Part shown: positions 11,205 to 22,153 of the stretch, piece by piece | How the letters are laid out: each line of letters starts with the position of its first letter | Numbering within the stretch: the first letter of the stretch is position 1 | DNA from: Pogona vitticeps | Lineage: Eukaryota; Chordata; Lepidosauria; Squamata; Agamidae | Direction: 5' to 3' | Assembly: GCF_051106095.1 (NCBI RefSeq) | Contig: NC_135787.1 | Span: 174,305,001-174,369,000, forward strand | Length of the DNA: 64,000 nt | Position numbers and translations under genes: made by a program | Notes under the pieces: model-generated | Seen by the model: the letters and a program-made list of their open reading frames with translations, nothing else | Told to the model about the DNA's origin: nothing | The model's database searches: none

Positions 11205-11430
11205 TGCTTCTCGCGCCCCACTGGCTGAAATCCTACTACTTATTGTAGTCAGCTCCACCAGAGTAGGCCCACTGAATCAGTGGGGATTTGATGAGTCTTC
11301 TCTGTAAATTCAATTTTGTTCAGATGGGCCTAGGTTAGTTGTGGTTTACTTTATTGTAGTACGTCACAACTAGAATAGGCCCATTTGAATCAATGGAGCT
11401 TAGAGAGGAATTGATTCACTAGTCTCATTA
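11205..11430. repeat. Interspersed repeat with agagtaggcccactgaat motif
   Basis: The sequence ggctgaaatcctac...ccagagtaggcccactgaatc is partly repeated downstream in the same block (actagaataggcccatttga). It is related to copies at 27715-27855 and 30265-30365. The 27.7 kb copy ends in the inverse of its start (gatttcagcc), so it is probably a MITE family. Confidence 0.45.
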
Positions 11431-11944
11431 CCCTAAACAATGGGATTTTGGCCACTGTGTGCCTGTGCATATAGGCGCATCCTCCACCTAGAGAAGGGCA
11501 GAATCCAGGTAGCAGGAACTTTTGATGCAGCCACATTCCCCTTTCTCTGTAAGCTACCAGAGGTGGGTAGGGAAAATAATTTTCATTGCTGGGACTCAGC
11601 CAGCAGCAAGTTGGGCCTCAGAGTATTATATTCTTCCTTCTCTTTCTGGGGATAGGATAGGGAGAGGAGCAAAGGAGCTAAGTTCTGAGCGAAGCACCAG
11701 GTCACAATGCTCCATTTACCACTCCAGCATTCCCCCCTCCCGTTTTCTGCATAGTTTCCTACCACTGTTTTAAATTCTAAACTTGAGAAATGGTGAATTT
11801 CTAAAACTGGAAACCCCTCTTACCCCTAGGAGTAAGCAGCAGGTTTTACAACTGCTAAATGGGCCCTTGTTATTCAGATCAGAGAGGAGGAAGGGAAATA
11901 AGAGAGCCTGTTCTCCAAATGTTAAGCTTCTGCAAGAAATAACT

Positions 11945-12075
11945 GGCATATCAGTGGTTTAGATATCTGACTATGGAGCCAGATGTTGGGAGTTCAATTC
12001 CCCACAGTGCCTCCTTGACAGGCGTCGGATTCAAAGATCCATAAGGTCCCTTCCAGCCCTGCAATTCTAAGATTA
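11945..12075 (+). mobile_element. tRNA-derived SINE with CR1-type tail
   Basis: The tRNA-like head (atcagtggtttagatatctg, gttgggagttcaattcccc) is joined to a different tail from the Sauria copies: gatccataaggtcccttcc then ctgcaattctaaga. This tail resembles the 3' end of CR1 LINEs. Sister copies are at 24418-24560 and 57690-57835. Confidence 0.65.
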
Positions 12076-12205
12076 TTTTCAAAATTAAAGCCATGTATAA
12101 GTTAGCTGATGACAGGGGTCTAGGCCAGAATTTGAAGGAGTTTCTAGACTATCCTGCTATATGAGGCTAGATTGTCCAGCTATGTTTGAACTGAAAATAC
12201 CAGAA

Positions 12206-12609
12206 CAGTCATGCCTCGCTTTAGGATTGCCCCGTATAACGACGAATCTGCTTAATGATGTCTTTTTTGCGATCACAAAACGATGCTTCCTATGGGCAAA
12301 ATCCGCTGTGTGATGATCGGTTCCCTGCTTCAGGAACCGATTTTTTGCATTACGACAATCAGCAAACAGCTGATTGTCGGAATCCAAAATGGCCGCCGGC
12401 TGGAGAAAATGACCCCCCGCTGTTTTCTAGGACAGATTCCTCGCTAGACAGGCACTGAAAATGGCCGCTGTATGGAAGATCTTTGCTGGACAGTGAGTTT
12501 TTAGCCCACTGGAATGCATTAACCCGGTTTTAATGCGTTTCAATGGGTTTTTAATTTTCTACAGCGATTTCGCTGGAACGAATTAACATCGTTAAGTGAA
12601 GCACCACTG
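12206..12609. mobile_element. TA-type MITE, second and older copy
   Basis: The ends cagtcatgcctcgctttagg and gttaagtgaagcaccactg match the family of 9077-9444. The interior again has palindromic blocks (cggttcc...ggaaccg, gacaatcagcaaacagctgattgtc in two arms). It is flanked by AA on both sides instead of TA, presumably through later change. Confidence 0.75.
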
Positions 12610-12710
12610 AATTTGGAAGCTAGTGTATACAAAATATACAGTTCCTACCACTCTGCCTGAAGTAAAGCAAGACACTTTTATGGCAGCACTATGTGTGGTG
12701 CTTGGTCCTT

Positions 12711-13455
12711 AGAATCATAGAATAATGGAGTTGGAAGGGGCCTATAAGGCCATCAAGCCCAACATCTTGCTCAATGCAGGAAGCCAAGTCAAAGTAGATT
12801 GACAGATGGTTGCCCAATTTCTCTTGAATACCTCCAGCGTTGGAGCACTCACCACCTCAAGTAATTAGTTCCATTGTCATACTGCTCTAACAGTTAAGAA
12901 GTTTACCCGATATTCAGCTAGATCTGCCTTCCTGTAGCTTGAACCCATTATGACATGCCCTGTACTCTGGGATGATCAAGAACAGATCCTGCCCCTCCTC
13001 TGCATGACTTACCTTACAAGTATTTTAAAAAGTGCTATCATATCTCCCCCTCAGTCTTCTTTTCTCAAGGCTAGACATGCCCAGTTCTTTAAGTCTTTCC
13101 TCATAGGTCTTGGTTTCCAGTTCCCTAATTATCCTTGTTGCCCTCATCTGAACTTGTTCCAGTTTGTTGGCATCCTTCTTGTGAGTCCTAATCAGTGCTG
13201 AATAGAGGGGCAGTAGTGCTTCTCAGGCGATGGAGACTTCTGTTGATGCAGTTTAAAAAAGCATTGGCCGTTTTTTGAGGCCTCATTGTACTGTTGGCTC
13301 ATATTCAGCCTGTGATCTACACCAATTCCAAGATCCTTCTAGCATGTAGAATTACTGAGCCAAGTCTTCCCCATCTTGTAACTGTGCATTTAGATTCTTT
13401 CCCCCTAGGTATAGAACTTTGCACTTATCCCTGTTAAATTTCATTCTATTTTTTT
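12711..13455 (-). mobile_element. CR1 LINE 3' end
   Basis: The plus strand begins agaatcatagaataatggag, the reverse of the CR1 terminal repeat (attctatgattct), and continues through the reversed 3' UTR and the last part of the ORF (gttccagtttgttggcatcc, agcctgtgatctacaccaat). It is 5'-truncated. The insertion ends only about 50 bp from the MRPS33 exon 2 splice donor. A second copy of the family is at 15721-16345. Confidence 0.85.
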
Positions 13456-13507
13456 TCAGCCTGCTCTTTTTTCTTCATCACATCCACATAGCACATGCCT
13501 GGCTTAC

Positions 13508-13725
13508 CTGTAGAGGCCATAGAAACGAAGCTTCTTCATGAGGCCATAGTAGGTTTTGTGGGGTGGATACCAATCATAAACTTCCTTCCGTTTTGCATAG
13601 GGCGGTTCACTTAGCAGTTTCACGACTTTCATTGATGACGAATCAGTTGGCCGAGCAACTTCTCCAAATATGCGAGCACTGAGGCGGGCCATCCGTATGG
13701 CATAACTGGAAAGGCTGGATGACAT
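13508..13725 (-). CDS. MRPS33: Mitochondrial ribosomal protein S33 (mS33), first coding exon
   Basis: MRPS33 is a structural protein of the small (28S) subunit of the mitochondrial ribosome; it is nuclear-encoded and acts in the mitochondrial matrix. This exon encodes residues 1-72 plus two bases of codon 73. It contains [29 protein letters not shown] and [11 protein letters not shown], which match human MRPS33 closely (RMSRLSARLFGEV, SMKVVKLFSE, YDWYPNHHTY). The start chosen is the ATG at 13725-13723 (MSSSLSSYA, as in human MSSLSEYA); the reading frame is open upstream to the acceptor (ctcag at 13747) but holds no earlier ATG. The donor is tacag|gtaag at 13508/13507. Intron 2 runs 13507-7896 and intron 1 about 17312-13747. 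The exon looks intact, with no frameshift. Confidence 0.95.
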
Positions 13726-14169
13726 CTTTAAGTACAGACTGGCCACCTGAGCCTATGCATGGATTCTCTTTACTAAAAGCAGGAAATAGTGAAGTGTTAA
13801 TGCATTCCGCTCTGCTACAAGCAATTTAAACAAAACAGCTACTCCCTCTCTTTAAGTACAGTATTCTCCTTTCAAACATGCCGAGTATTTTATGAGTTAC
13901 CTCTTGTTTTTCACTGACATGTTACAAAGCTGAAGATTCTTATAAAGACTTCTTGATGACTCTCTTCATTTCCTGCAAAACCTATATTTAAGACTTTGCT
14001 GAGAGCCACGTAAGAGCAACCTGAGGCACCCTGAGATGAACCACAACTCCATCTGAGATAGGCTGGAGGTTGTGGTAATGATACACAAAACACAACATCA
14101 CTTGGGATCACAATACCTGAGCACAAACATTTTACTCTACCATCCTGCCTAGTGACCAAGGTTTTATGA

Positions 14170-14375
14170 GAAGATATCCTTGATGATTCCACGCAGGTCT
14201 GAGACCCACCTAAAGTCCATGAGAAGCAGGGCTTTTAGTGCATCTGCTCCCATCCTGTGGAATGTCCTACCGATGGAGAAAAACAGCCTTGTGATTAATG
14301 ACCCAAAACAACAGTCTAGGTTAAATAATACCTTTATTGTATCATTGAAAATAAATACCAATAAAGCTATTACTT
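14170..14375 (+). mobile_element. L2-type LINE fragment, ORF2 C-terminus
   Basis: The plus-strand frame reads SMRSRAFSASAPILWNVLP, the C-terminal box (AFSVAAPRLWNSLP) of L2/CR1-type LINE ORF2. It is a short, old fragment in MRPS33 intron 1. Confidence 0.6.
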
Positions 14376-15364
14376 AAGTCAGAATTTTGTTTCCAATTCA
14401 GGTTATCCTTTTCTGTTTTCAACTCTTGTTGAACATTTTTCTGTCCAGGTAAGTACTTCTTAACTACACTCTAGTCATTGTTTTATTAAGGTATTCATTT
14501 TTTATTATGACGGTTGTATATTTGCTTCAATCTATTGCACATCACTTTGAAATATTTTTATATGGCACAGTTCAAAAACTCTATAAAGGAACCTGCACTA
14601 CTGCCAGGGGCTAATGGGAGCTGGAAGTCCACCAACATCCAAAAGGCCACAAGTTGCCCAACCTGTAGCGCTACCCTTTGGTTCTCAGCCTCAGGTTAAA
14701 AGAGGACTAACTGTCTCCTTTTCTCCCATTATTATTTTTGCCCTATTTCCAGCCATGGTCATTTCCCCTTTTCACTGGGAAATGGTAAACTCCTCAGGGC
14801 AATGACTCTTTTTCTGTTTATTTAATCCTCCATCAGCCTTCTCCAACCTGGTGCTTTCCAAATGGGTTATACCAATGCTCCCATTATTCCTGCCAAGCTT
14901 GGAGCACCATATGGAGAATCTCCAGCCTTCCAGATTTCTGAACCAGTCCCACAACTATTTACCACTAGCCATGAATTTCTTATGGAGTTTAAACAAGATT
15001 GATCTCTAAGCCCATTAAAGTCAGATCTATGGCTTGGGGTGGCGCACAACAACTCTCCAACTTTTCCATGGCTGCGCCCAGATTTTAGAACATCTTAATA
15101 AAAGAGGCTAAGTTCATACCTTCTCTAGTTCTTTCATCAACCGCAGACACAGTTTTACACAGGCAGCCCCTTGACATGTAATCTGACATCCAGATGAATG
15201 ATTGGACTATTTCTCTGCTTTTATTGCTGTGTTTTATCCTATGTGTAAATTATGTTTTCAATTGTTTCTGAAAATTTCTTTTGGATACACACTGAATTGT
15301 TACTTCGTTTGAGTGGATTTTGGCCAAAATGCAGGAAAATAAAACAGACAGCTGCTTTAATGGT
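14376..15364. other. MRPS33 intron 1, weak MITE remnants only
   Basis: Blocks around 14590-14680 and 14835-14945 resemble decayed palindromic MITEs (gggagctgg.. and ctcccattattcct types). Nothing else is recognised. Confidence 0.35.
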
Positions 15365-15545
15365 TAGACTGTTATGACACTGGAGACATGGGTTGACATC
15401 CCTACTTGGCCATGAAACTCACTGGGTGACCTAGAGAAAGTTAGTCTCCCTGTTTGACCCACCTTACAGGATTGTTAGGAGGATAGAATGGCAGGGTAGA
15501 AGATACATATCACCTTCTACTCACTTGAGGAAAGGTAAGATATAA
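15365..15545 (+). mobile_element. MIR-like tRNA SINE
   Basis: The order acatgggttgacatccctac, ggccatgaaactcactgggtgacc, accttacaggattgttagga follows the B-box, core and 3' part of MIR-type SINEs. It is old and diverged, in MRPS33 intron 1. Confidence 0.6.
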
Positions 15546-15720
15546 ACACAACTAATAAATAGCAAGAAATAAATTCCAACGTGGCAGCTCCTCAGCTTTT
15601 TGAAAAGGACTCTGTGCTTTTTCAATCTTCTCTTCAGCTTAAACGCGGCCAGTTACTTCAAAACTTTCCACACCACTTATTATCTTCACTAGCTTCTTCT
15701 GGACATTTTTCTATGTTGTT

Positions 15721-16345
15721 TTCATAGAATCATAGAATAATTGAGTTGGAAAGGGCCTATAAAGCCATCAGGTCTAACCACCCTGCTCAATGCAGAAATC
15801 AAAGCAGATCTGGCAGAAGGTTGTCCAATTTCTCTTGAATGCCTCCAGTGTTGGAACATTCACACACACACCCAAGGTAATTGGTTCCACTGTGATACCA
15901 CACTAACAGTTAAGGTGTTTTTGGCTATTCAACTAATATCTGGTCCTCTGTAACTTGAGTCTATTATTACATGTTCTGCACTCTGGGATGATCAAGAATA
16001 GATCCTGCCTCTCCTCTGTATGACTACCTTTCAAGTATTAGAAAAATGCTACCATATCTCCCCTCAGTTTTCTTTTCTCAAGGGTAGACATCCCCAGTTC
16101 TTTTGGTCTTGGTTTCCAATTCTCTGATCATCCTTGTTGCCCTCCTCTGAACTTGCTCATTTGTTGGCATCCTTCTTAAAGTGCAGTGTTCAGAACTAGT
16201 CACAGTATTAGACTATAACTCTGTTAATGCATCCTAAAATAGCACTGGCCTTTTTTGCAGCCACATCACACTGTTGGCTGATATTCAGCTTGTGATCTAC
16301 AATTCCAAGATCCTTCTCACTCGTAGTTTTAGTATTGTTCTTACA
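15721..16345 (-). mobile_element. CR1 LINE 3' end, second copy
   Basis: The plus strand starts with tcatagaatcatagaataat (CR1 terminal repeats reversed). It then runs parallel to 12711-13455, with shared blocks such as gatgatcaagaatagatcct and cagcttgtgatctac. It is 5'-truncated and differs by several small deletions, so it is an independent insertion. Confidence 0.85.
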
Positions 16346-17310
16346 GTTTACTACTCTGAACCAGACACATTATAGTATTTATAACACCAGCAGGGAACAT
16401 TTGGGACTCTGGCTGTTCAGTATTACAACTTTTCTAATCCCTTAGTAGTAAGGTGGCTGAGGCTTGAAGCTGATATCCAAAAAGCAGGAGAGTCAGAAAT
16501 TACCCAACCCTAATTTATACCATGTATACATCCAAACAGAGAAAGACACAATCTGCCAAATATTTAGCAGAATACTATTCAAGTAGTAGTGAACAGTACA
16601 GCAAGCTAAGAAAAACAAAGGAAAAGATTGCAAATGATTTTTTTAAAAAAAGCAAGACTGGATATGGGATAAATACAAGAGAAACAAAACTTTAATGTGT
16701 AGAAATTTGAAACACAGCATGAGTGGAAGCTAATATAGGTGAAAACAAAATAAAAATTAAAGGATACAATATAACTGGTGGCAACTTAAAGACTAACTTT
16801 TCTATTTTATTTTTTTTACTGTGAGCTTTCAGGGACAAATGAAAACGAATAGAGAGTTAAGCCTAATTACAGGATTTTGAGGCAAAAGATGATCTTAGCA
16901 ATGGAAAAAGATAAATGGGCTGAAAAAGGGCTCCCCCCCCCCCCAAGGACGGGTCTACAAGGAGGCAACTACTGGAGGCTGCCATGCATACAGTATTTAC
17001 GCAGAAGTAATACCTACTCGCCGTAACTGCAAAGTGACTTTAGGGCACATTAAGAGCAGTAGCTCCTATTCAGCACGTATTCCTAATGTTTTGAGCCTAA
17101 CAAAGCCTGCAAAAGACAGAAGTCAAATTACTAGAGAGGCGAAGATAGGAAACAAGTAACTGAGTTTGATAAGAGCACAACGAACCCAACCTCCCAAATG
17201 GAATCACTATTCTTATTTTTACTTCTTATAATATACACCTCCTTGGACAATTCCCCCTCCCCCGAAAAAAACTCAGCTCCATCAAGACGAAAAAAATCTT
17301 GAAAAACCTC
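16346..17310. other. MRPS33 intron 1, nothing recognised
   Basis: AT-rich sequence with a C-run at about 16934-16943. No repeat family or gene is seen. Confidence 0.35.
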
Positions 17311-17312
17311 AC

Positions 17313-17485
17313 CTTTCCACCCTTCAGCCCATGCAACTTCCCCCTGCAGGAAACGTCCTTCCTTCTAAATCTTCCGGGTAAGTCTATTGGCGGTGTGTGA
17401 AAACGGAACGGAATCTATAGGTTAGCGAGGCGCAGGCGGGTTATTCCCACCGCATGCCGCCATCTTGAGCAGCACTGGATGTGAC
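17313..17485 (-). promoter_or_regulatory. MRPS33: MRPS33 promoter and non-coding exon 1
   Basis: A CpG-containing block with a palindromic CRE (tgacgtca, in gtgacgtcat near 17480), a YY1-type element on the minus strand (caagatggcggc, complement of gccgccatcttg at 17456-17467) and an ETS-type core (cttccggg near 17370). A minus-strand donor ggaaag|gtgagg sits at 17313/17312. A short non-coding exon 1 from near the YY1 site to 17313, spliced to the acceptor at 13747, fits. This is typical for a TATA-less housekeeping mitochondrial-protein gene. The exact start site is inferred. Confidence 0.6.
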
Positions 17486-18084
17486 GTCATTGTACGGAAC
17501 CCGAGCTTACTCCGCTTCTGTCAATGGGGCGCTACTCTGCCCAATTGAACGCCGATGCTGGCCGTCCTTTTACGTAAAACTTTACTCAGAGGTAAATCCC
17601 CTTGCGTTCAAAGGAGATTACTCGCATGTAAGTGCATCAGAGCGCAGTCTTAGACGTGCCTACATTTCCACAAGATTGGGCTGTGAATCTATTTTGTGCA
17701 TTCACAAAGGTCACAAATTTGTTAATTTGGATAAACCTGTCTTCCTTATATAGTCTTACTTGAGAGTAAGCATTTCTTTATCGTGAGAGACAATTACTTC
17801 CAAATAAACAAGCAGAAGATCAGGGTGTGCGGTCTCTTAATTTCACTATAGGCTTTGACTGTTTTACAATGCAATCCTGTAGAGGTTTTGCAAATGTCAA
17901 GCTCCCTGAGTGCATTGGGGTGAATGTTCCATTTCAAACGAATATTAGCCACTTTAATATACCGTGGTGGGATCCAAAGAAAGGGATCTTGGGGGTTTGC
18001 TAGATAGATAACATGAAAATATAATTTACCTATTGCTTAGCTACTATACAAAAAGCATGTCATGTACTGGCCTTGGGATACCCA
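17486..18084. other. Upstream flank of MRPS33
   Basis: A plus-strand open frame (17481-17753) runs away from the promoter but overlaps an interspersed-repeat-like block (actcagaggtaaatccccttg, an actcagaagtaagtccc-type repeat), so I do not call it a gene. A divergent non-coding transcript is possible. The rest is unremarkable. Confidence 0.35.
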
Positions 18085-18265
18085 GTGTGGTGTGTAGTGG
18101 ATAGAGTGATGGACTACGTAGGACTCTGGAGAAGAGTTTGAATCTCTCCTCAGCCATGGAAAGACTGGGAGGAATGGAGCCGGTAACTCCCCCCCCTTAA
18201 ATATCTTATTTACCTTTAAAACTGTATTAGGGTTGCTCTAAGTTGGGTCTGACTTGAGGGCACTG
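18085..18265 (+). mobile_element. tRNA-derived SINE with Sauria-type tail
   Basis: The head gtggtgtgtagtggatagag and B-box-like gagtttgaatctctcctcag are followed by the tail ggttgctctaagttgggtct gacttgag. The head differs from that of 7198-7439, so it is a second tRNA-headed family using the same tail. Confidence 0.6.
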
Positions 18266-18269
18266 AACA

Positions 18270-18475
18270 CACACACGTTGAGCATAATTAGGAAAATAAA
18301 TGAAAATATAAGTGTTAATATCATTTTGCCCTTATACAAATCTATGGGGCAAACACAGCTGGAATACACCATTATATTCTGGCCACTGCACCTGAGCTAC
18401 AGTACAGTAGAGCTGAAAAAGGTGTGGGAAGAGTCAACCAAAATTATCCAGACATTGGGGCATGGGGAGAGATAT
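18270..18475 (+). mobile_element. CR1-type LINE, ORF2 fragment (5' piece)
   Basis: The frame reads SVNIILPLYKSM...LEYTIIFWPLHL...VELKKVWEESTKII, a clear match to the reverse-transcriptase thumb region of CR1 (LPLYKS, LEYCIQFW). The element resumes at 19015, after the LINE inserted at 18480-19012. Confidence 0.65.
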
Positions 18476-18479
18476 TGAG

Positions 18480-19012
18480 CTTGGACTTGAAGGGCAGCAA
18501 TGAAGGAATTAGAAAACATCATCAAGTGTAAGGATGTGCCAGTGGAGATGAAGATCAAGATCAGCCATACCCTTGTATTCCCAACACCATACATGGGTGT
18601 AAAATCTGTACAGTAAAGAAAGCTGACAGAGAAAAAAAATTGATTAATTTGAAATGTGATGCTGGAGAAGAGTTTTGCAGATACTGTATCCTGGACTGCC
18701 AGAAAGAAGAATAAGTGGGTCCTAAGATCAAATCAAGCTTGAACTATCTCTGGAGGCAAAACTGTTGACACTGAGGGTGTCCTACTTTGGGCACATCATG
18801 AGAAGGCAAGATTTTCCAGAAAAGACAATGATGCTGGGAAAAGTGGAAGGCGACAAGAAAGGAGGAAGACCAAATAAGAGATGAATTGACTCCCTAAAAG
18901 AAACCACAGACTTGAGTTCGCAAGAGCTGAGTAGGACTGTTGAGGACAGGACATTTTAGAGATCTCACATCCATAAGGTCACCATAAGTCAGAGATGACT
19001 TGATGGCATGTA
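18480..19012 (+). mobile_element. RTE-like LINE 3' end, nested in CR1
   Basis: The sequence runs gatgctggagaagagttttg, ctttgggcacatcatgagaa, aagacaatgatgctgggaaa and ends ataagtcagagatgacttga. The order (CWRRVL-like, YFGHIMRR-like, KTIMLGK-like) is the C-terminal layout of RTE-type ORFs and parallels BovB, but the sequence is a different family. The same family appears reversed at 31010-31495. Frames are broken. Confidence 0.6.
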
Positions 19013-19014
19013 AC

Positions 19015-19400
19015 AAGTACAAATGCAAATAAGGAGAGACATTATGTTGATGTATACAATAATGCATGGTATGGATAAAGTGGGTAAGGAGAGGCTTTCC
19101 TCTCATAATAGTGCAGGTGGAAGAATCAGGATGGATAAAAGGAAGTGCTTCTGTACATAGGGTGTAGTTAGATGGTGGAGTTCACTGCTACAAAATGTTG
19201 TGGTGCTTGTCAACTTGGATGGCTTTAAATGGGGATTGGTTAAATTCACAGGGGATAAGACCATCCAAGGGGGCTTGTGGACAAAGATGGGAGGAGGGCT
19301 TTACCTCAAACCTTCAGGGGATGTCCCCTACCTAATAAGCTACCTATAGGGCCATCAGTGACTACTAGTCTTGATGGATGTATATTTCCTCCAAGGTAGT
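19015..19400 (+). mobile_element. CR1-type LINE, 3' piece
   Basis: The order ataatgcatggtatggataaagtgg, ggataaaaggaagtgcttct, gttagatggtggagttcact, gccatcagtgactactag is the end of a CR1-type ORF2 and its 3' UTR. It continues the fragment at 18270-18475, so the RTE-like LINE between them inserted later. Confidence 0.6.
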
Positions 19401-21589
19401 ATAACCTACGCAGATCGGTTGATTGGGAGCAAGACCAACGAGGTGGATGTGTCAAGGATCCCTATGTTTACCAAACCCATACAAGTTGTTTGTGAAGACT
19501 TACTAGTTGTAGGCCATGGGAAATGGAGCTCTTCTTCGGATGCATTGTCCTCCGCTTGTAGGAGAGGAACTGGAAATATGTGTCTATATGTGGCAGAACT
19601 AGGAAACTCCTTTCCACCTGTGCTGAGTATATGCAGAATTCATAATACCTGAATACACAATTTGTTGGATTATAACTCCTATCATCACTGACCATGGTCA
19701 GTTCTGGTTAGGACTGATGGGATATGCATTCCAATGATCAGCTTTTTTTTAACATTACATTTATACCCAACCATGCAACCTGAAAGAACTTGATAGGAAA
19801 CCCAAAGTTCTCATCTAACCACTGATTAGATCCAGACTTGTTTAAGCTTTCATAAGTTTGCCGTATCCTGTACCATCAAAGCATGCCCCATAGTTTCCTA
19901 CTTTTGCTCATTTCCTAATTTGGAACAGCAAAGTGATTTTGCACCATTGGGAAGCATGCTGGGGTATATCACAGATGGTCATTGTAGCACTGTGTTCATG
20001 TTATCCCTTGCTAAAACTTTTAATTTGTATTGCTTTTAACCTGCCCGCCCTCTATCTTAGAAAGACCACATACCTTCCTTTAACTTTCAGAATGAGACAA
20101 ATGTTCTGATTCAAATATAGATGTATTTTTTTAAAGAAGACAGCACATTCCCTTGAGGAGCTTATCTCACTTGCCTTGATGCTGCAAGCCACAAATGTCT
20201 TCTGCACATGGATGGCTATATTGAGGTTGATGAGACTTTCAGCCTACCCACAAAATAAAACTAGCACATACCAGGAAATGATCATTTTAAAAAACTCTGC
20301 AACCAACAGCAGCCATCTTTTTATTGTTTACATAGAGGCCAATAAAATGTAAATTCAAAACTTTATTAAGTGTGATAAAAAGTAAAAAGCTCTTTGTGAC
20401 TGGCGTGCATTTTGCATTAATGGGATTATTTGTTGCTTTTGATTATATTAGGTAGCATGGTGGCTCCCAAAGGCAGCAGCTGGCTAGGCGCTTTAGAATC
20501 ATGGCCCATAGAGCCACAACAGTAAACCAAGAGCTAATGTCATTTACACAAGACGCTTGTTTATTTCTCAGTAGAATAGAGGATGTCTTGTATAATTTAT
20601 AAAGCCATAAATAGTTTGGTGGCCCATTTGCTCTCAGTTCAGTTTCCTAGCTTCTGTAATGAAATGGAAAACCTGCCACATCTCAGAACAGGAATGCAAA
20701 GCTTCTACTGTACTACGAGAATCTGAAGTTACATCTGTCAGCTTTTGCGGTATCAGTTGTGTTCTCAGTAAGCACCTCAGGCTGATCCACTAGGAAGGCC
20801 AGAAGTCACGTTTAGTTCAGATGCGGTGCCCATTTGGACTGTACCATAACTGATGGGGCAAAACCATCTCCAGACCAAAGCTTCAAAAAGTTATTTTTTT
20901 AGATGGTACCTCTAAGAATCTCAGCCAATGTGGCCACTGGTCAGATTCTTTTTGCCAAGGAGTCTAGACCATAGGTGAAGCCAAGTTTCAAACTAGGTGA
21001 GGGGACCACCTCACACATATTCTTCATTTTCACGGTTAAAAATGGCTGAAGACATTTTTACCCTGTGGTTACCATATACTGTAAGTTGTTTATGAGGACT
21101 TACTGGTTGTAGGCCAAGGTCGAGAGAATGAAGGAACACCAGTCCCCTGTTAAGCCTGCTTATACCACGTTGTTGAGGAAGAGAAATCCCTACAAAGAGA
21201 CTGGAAAAGGCAAGTGAGGAATCAACCAGGCCATTCCTAAATTCCTCTCCTTGATACTAAGAAGATGGAGATCCTTTCAGTCTGAAGAGGCTTTAACTTC
21301 TGAAGACAGCAAATACCTCTATGTTTATGCAGAACTAATAGCAATGGCAGTTTATGATTTACAGAATTCCATGGTGAAATATAGAAATATGCCTAATCCC
21401 CAGAGCTTTGGACAGATTCTTTTTTTACTTTTTCTTTTTTGGCATAAAATTCTCAAAACTGACCACGCTGGCTGAGAGGTTCTGGGAGTCACAGTATCAA
21501 GAAAATGTAGATTTCCCATTATATTAAGCTTATATTAAGTCATGTCCTCGTTCCAGCCATCTCAGGTGTTTATGGAGTGACTAGCCTCA
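19401..21589. other. Intergenic, little recognised
   Basis: About 19670-19735 holds a worn palindromic MITE-like block (ttggattataactcctatca...gactgatgggatatgcattcca as two arms). The remainder up to 21.6 kb has no recognised gene or repeat. Confidence 0.35.
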
Positions 21590-21715
21590 GTTCTCTAATG
21601 TTTCAGGGGGAGGGTCTTCCAAGACCTACCTGGATATGCCTCAAACTACATGTGATTACTGCTACCTACAAAGCTTGTGCTCTACCACTGAACTACAGAT
21701 ATTTCCTAGCAATGA
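21590..21715 (-). mobile_element. tRNA-headed SINE fragment
   Basis: The minus strand reads gtagttcagtggtagagcac then aagctttgtagg, close to a tRNA-Ala-type head (agctcagtggtagagc, gctttgcatgc). It is followed by ccaggtaggtcttggaagac, the body of a common reptile SINE. It is too worn and has the wrong context for a working tRNA gene. Confidence 0.5.
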
Positions 21716-22153
21716 TTCTGGCATTGTTAACAGTGCTCTGTAGTTATCTTAAGATCAAACCAGAGGCAGGGTTCATAAGTTGTTCCTTCTGCTGTTAGTT
21801 CTATTAACTGATGATGTGCCACCAGAGATAAGAAGGTTACTTCTACTGCCAGTATTTATTGAGAGAGAGGAGGAGAAAAGTCAGTAATGGAAGGTTTCTT
21901 GATGACAACAGAGTGGGAGGAAAAGGCGGTAAAGAAGGGGAGCTGGGGTTCAGAAGAGTGGATAAACACGGGGGGGGGAGAGAGAGAGAGAAAGGGAGTA
22001 AACGACAAGACAAAGAAGAAGGGCCATAGGTGTCTTCATTCCCAAAGAAGGAAGAAAGGGATAGTGATGGAGGGAGCAGACCCTCACACGGATGTGGAGT
22101 GACAGGCATAGAAGTCCAGTTAGAGGAGTTAGACCCGCTAGAATGGATGGTCT

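Noticed and set aside
12204-12611. AA as a genuine target duplication of the second TA-type MITE
   Set aside because: The family inserts at TA (first copy); AA on both sides is more simply explained by mutation.
17481-17753. 90-residue plus-strand frame beside the MRPS33 promoter
   Set aside because: Overlaps an interspersed-repeat-like block and has no homology that I recognise.
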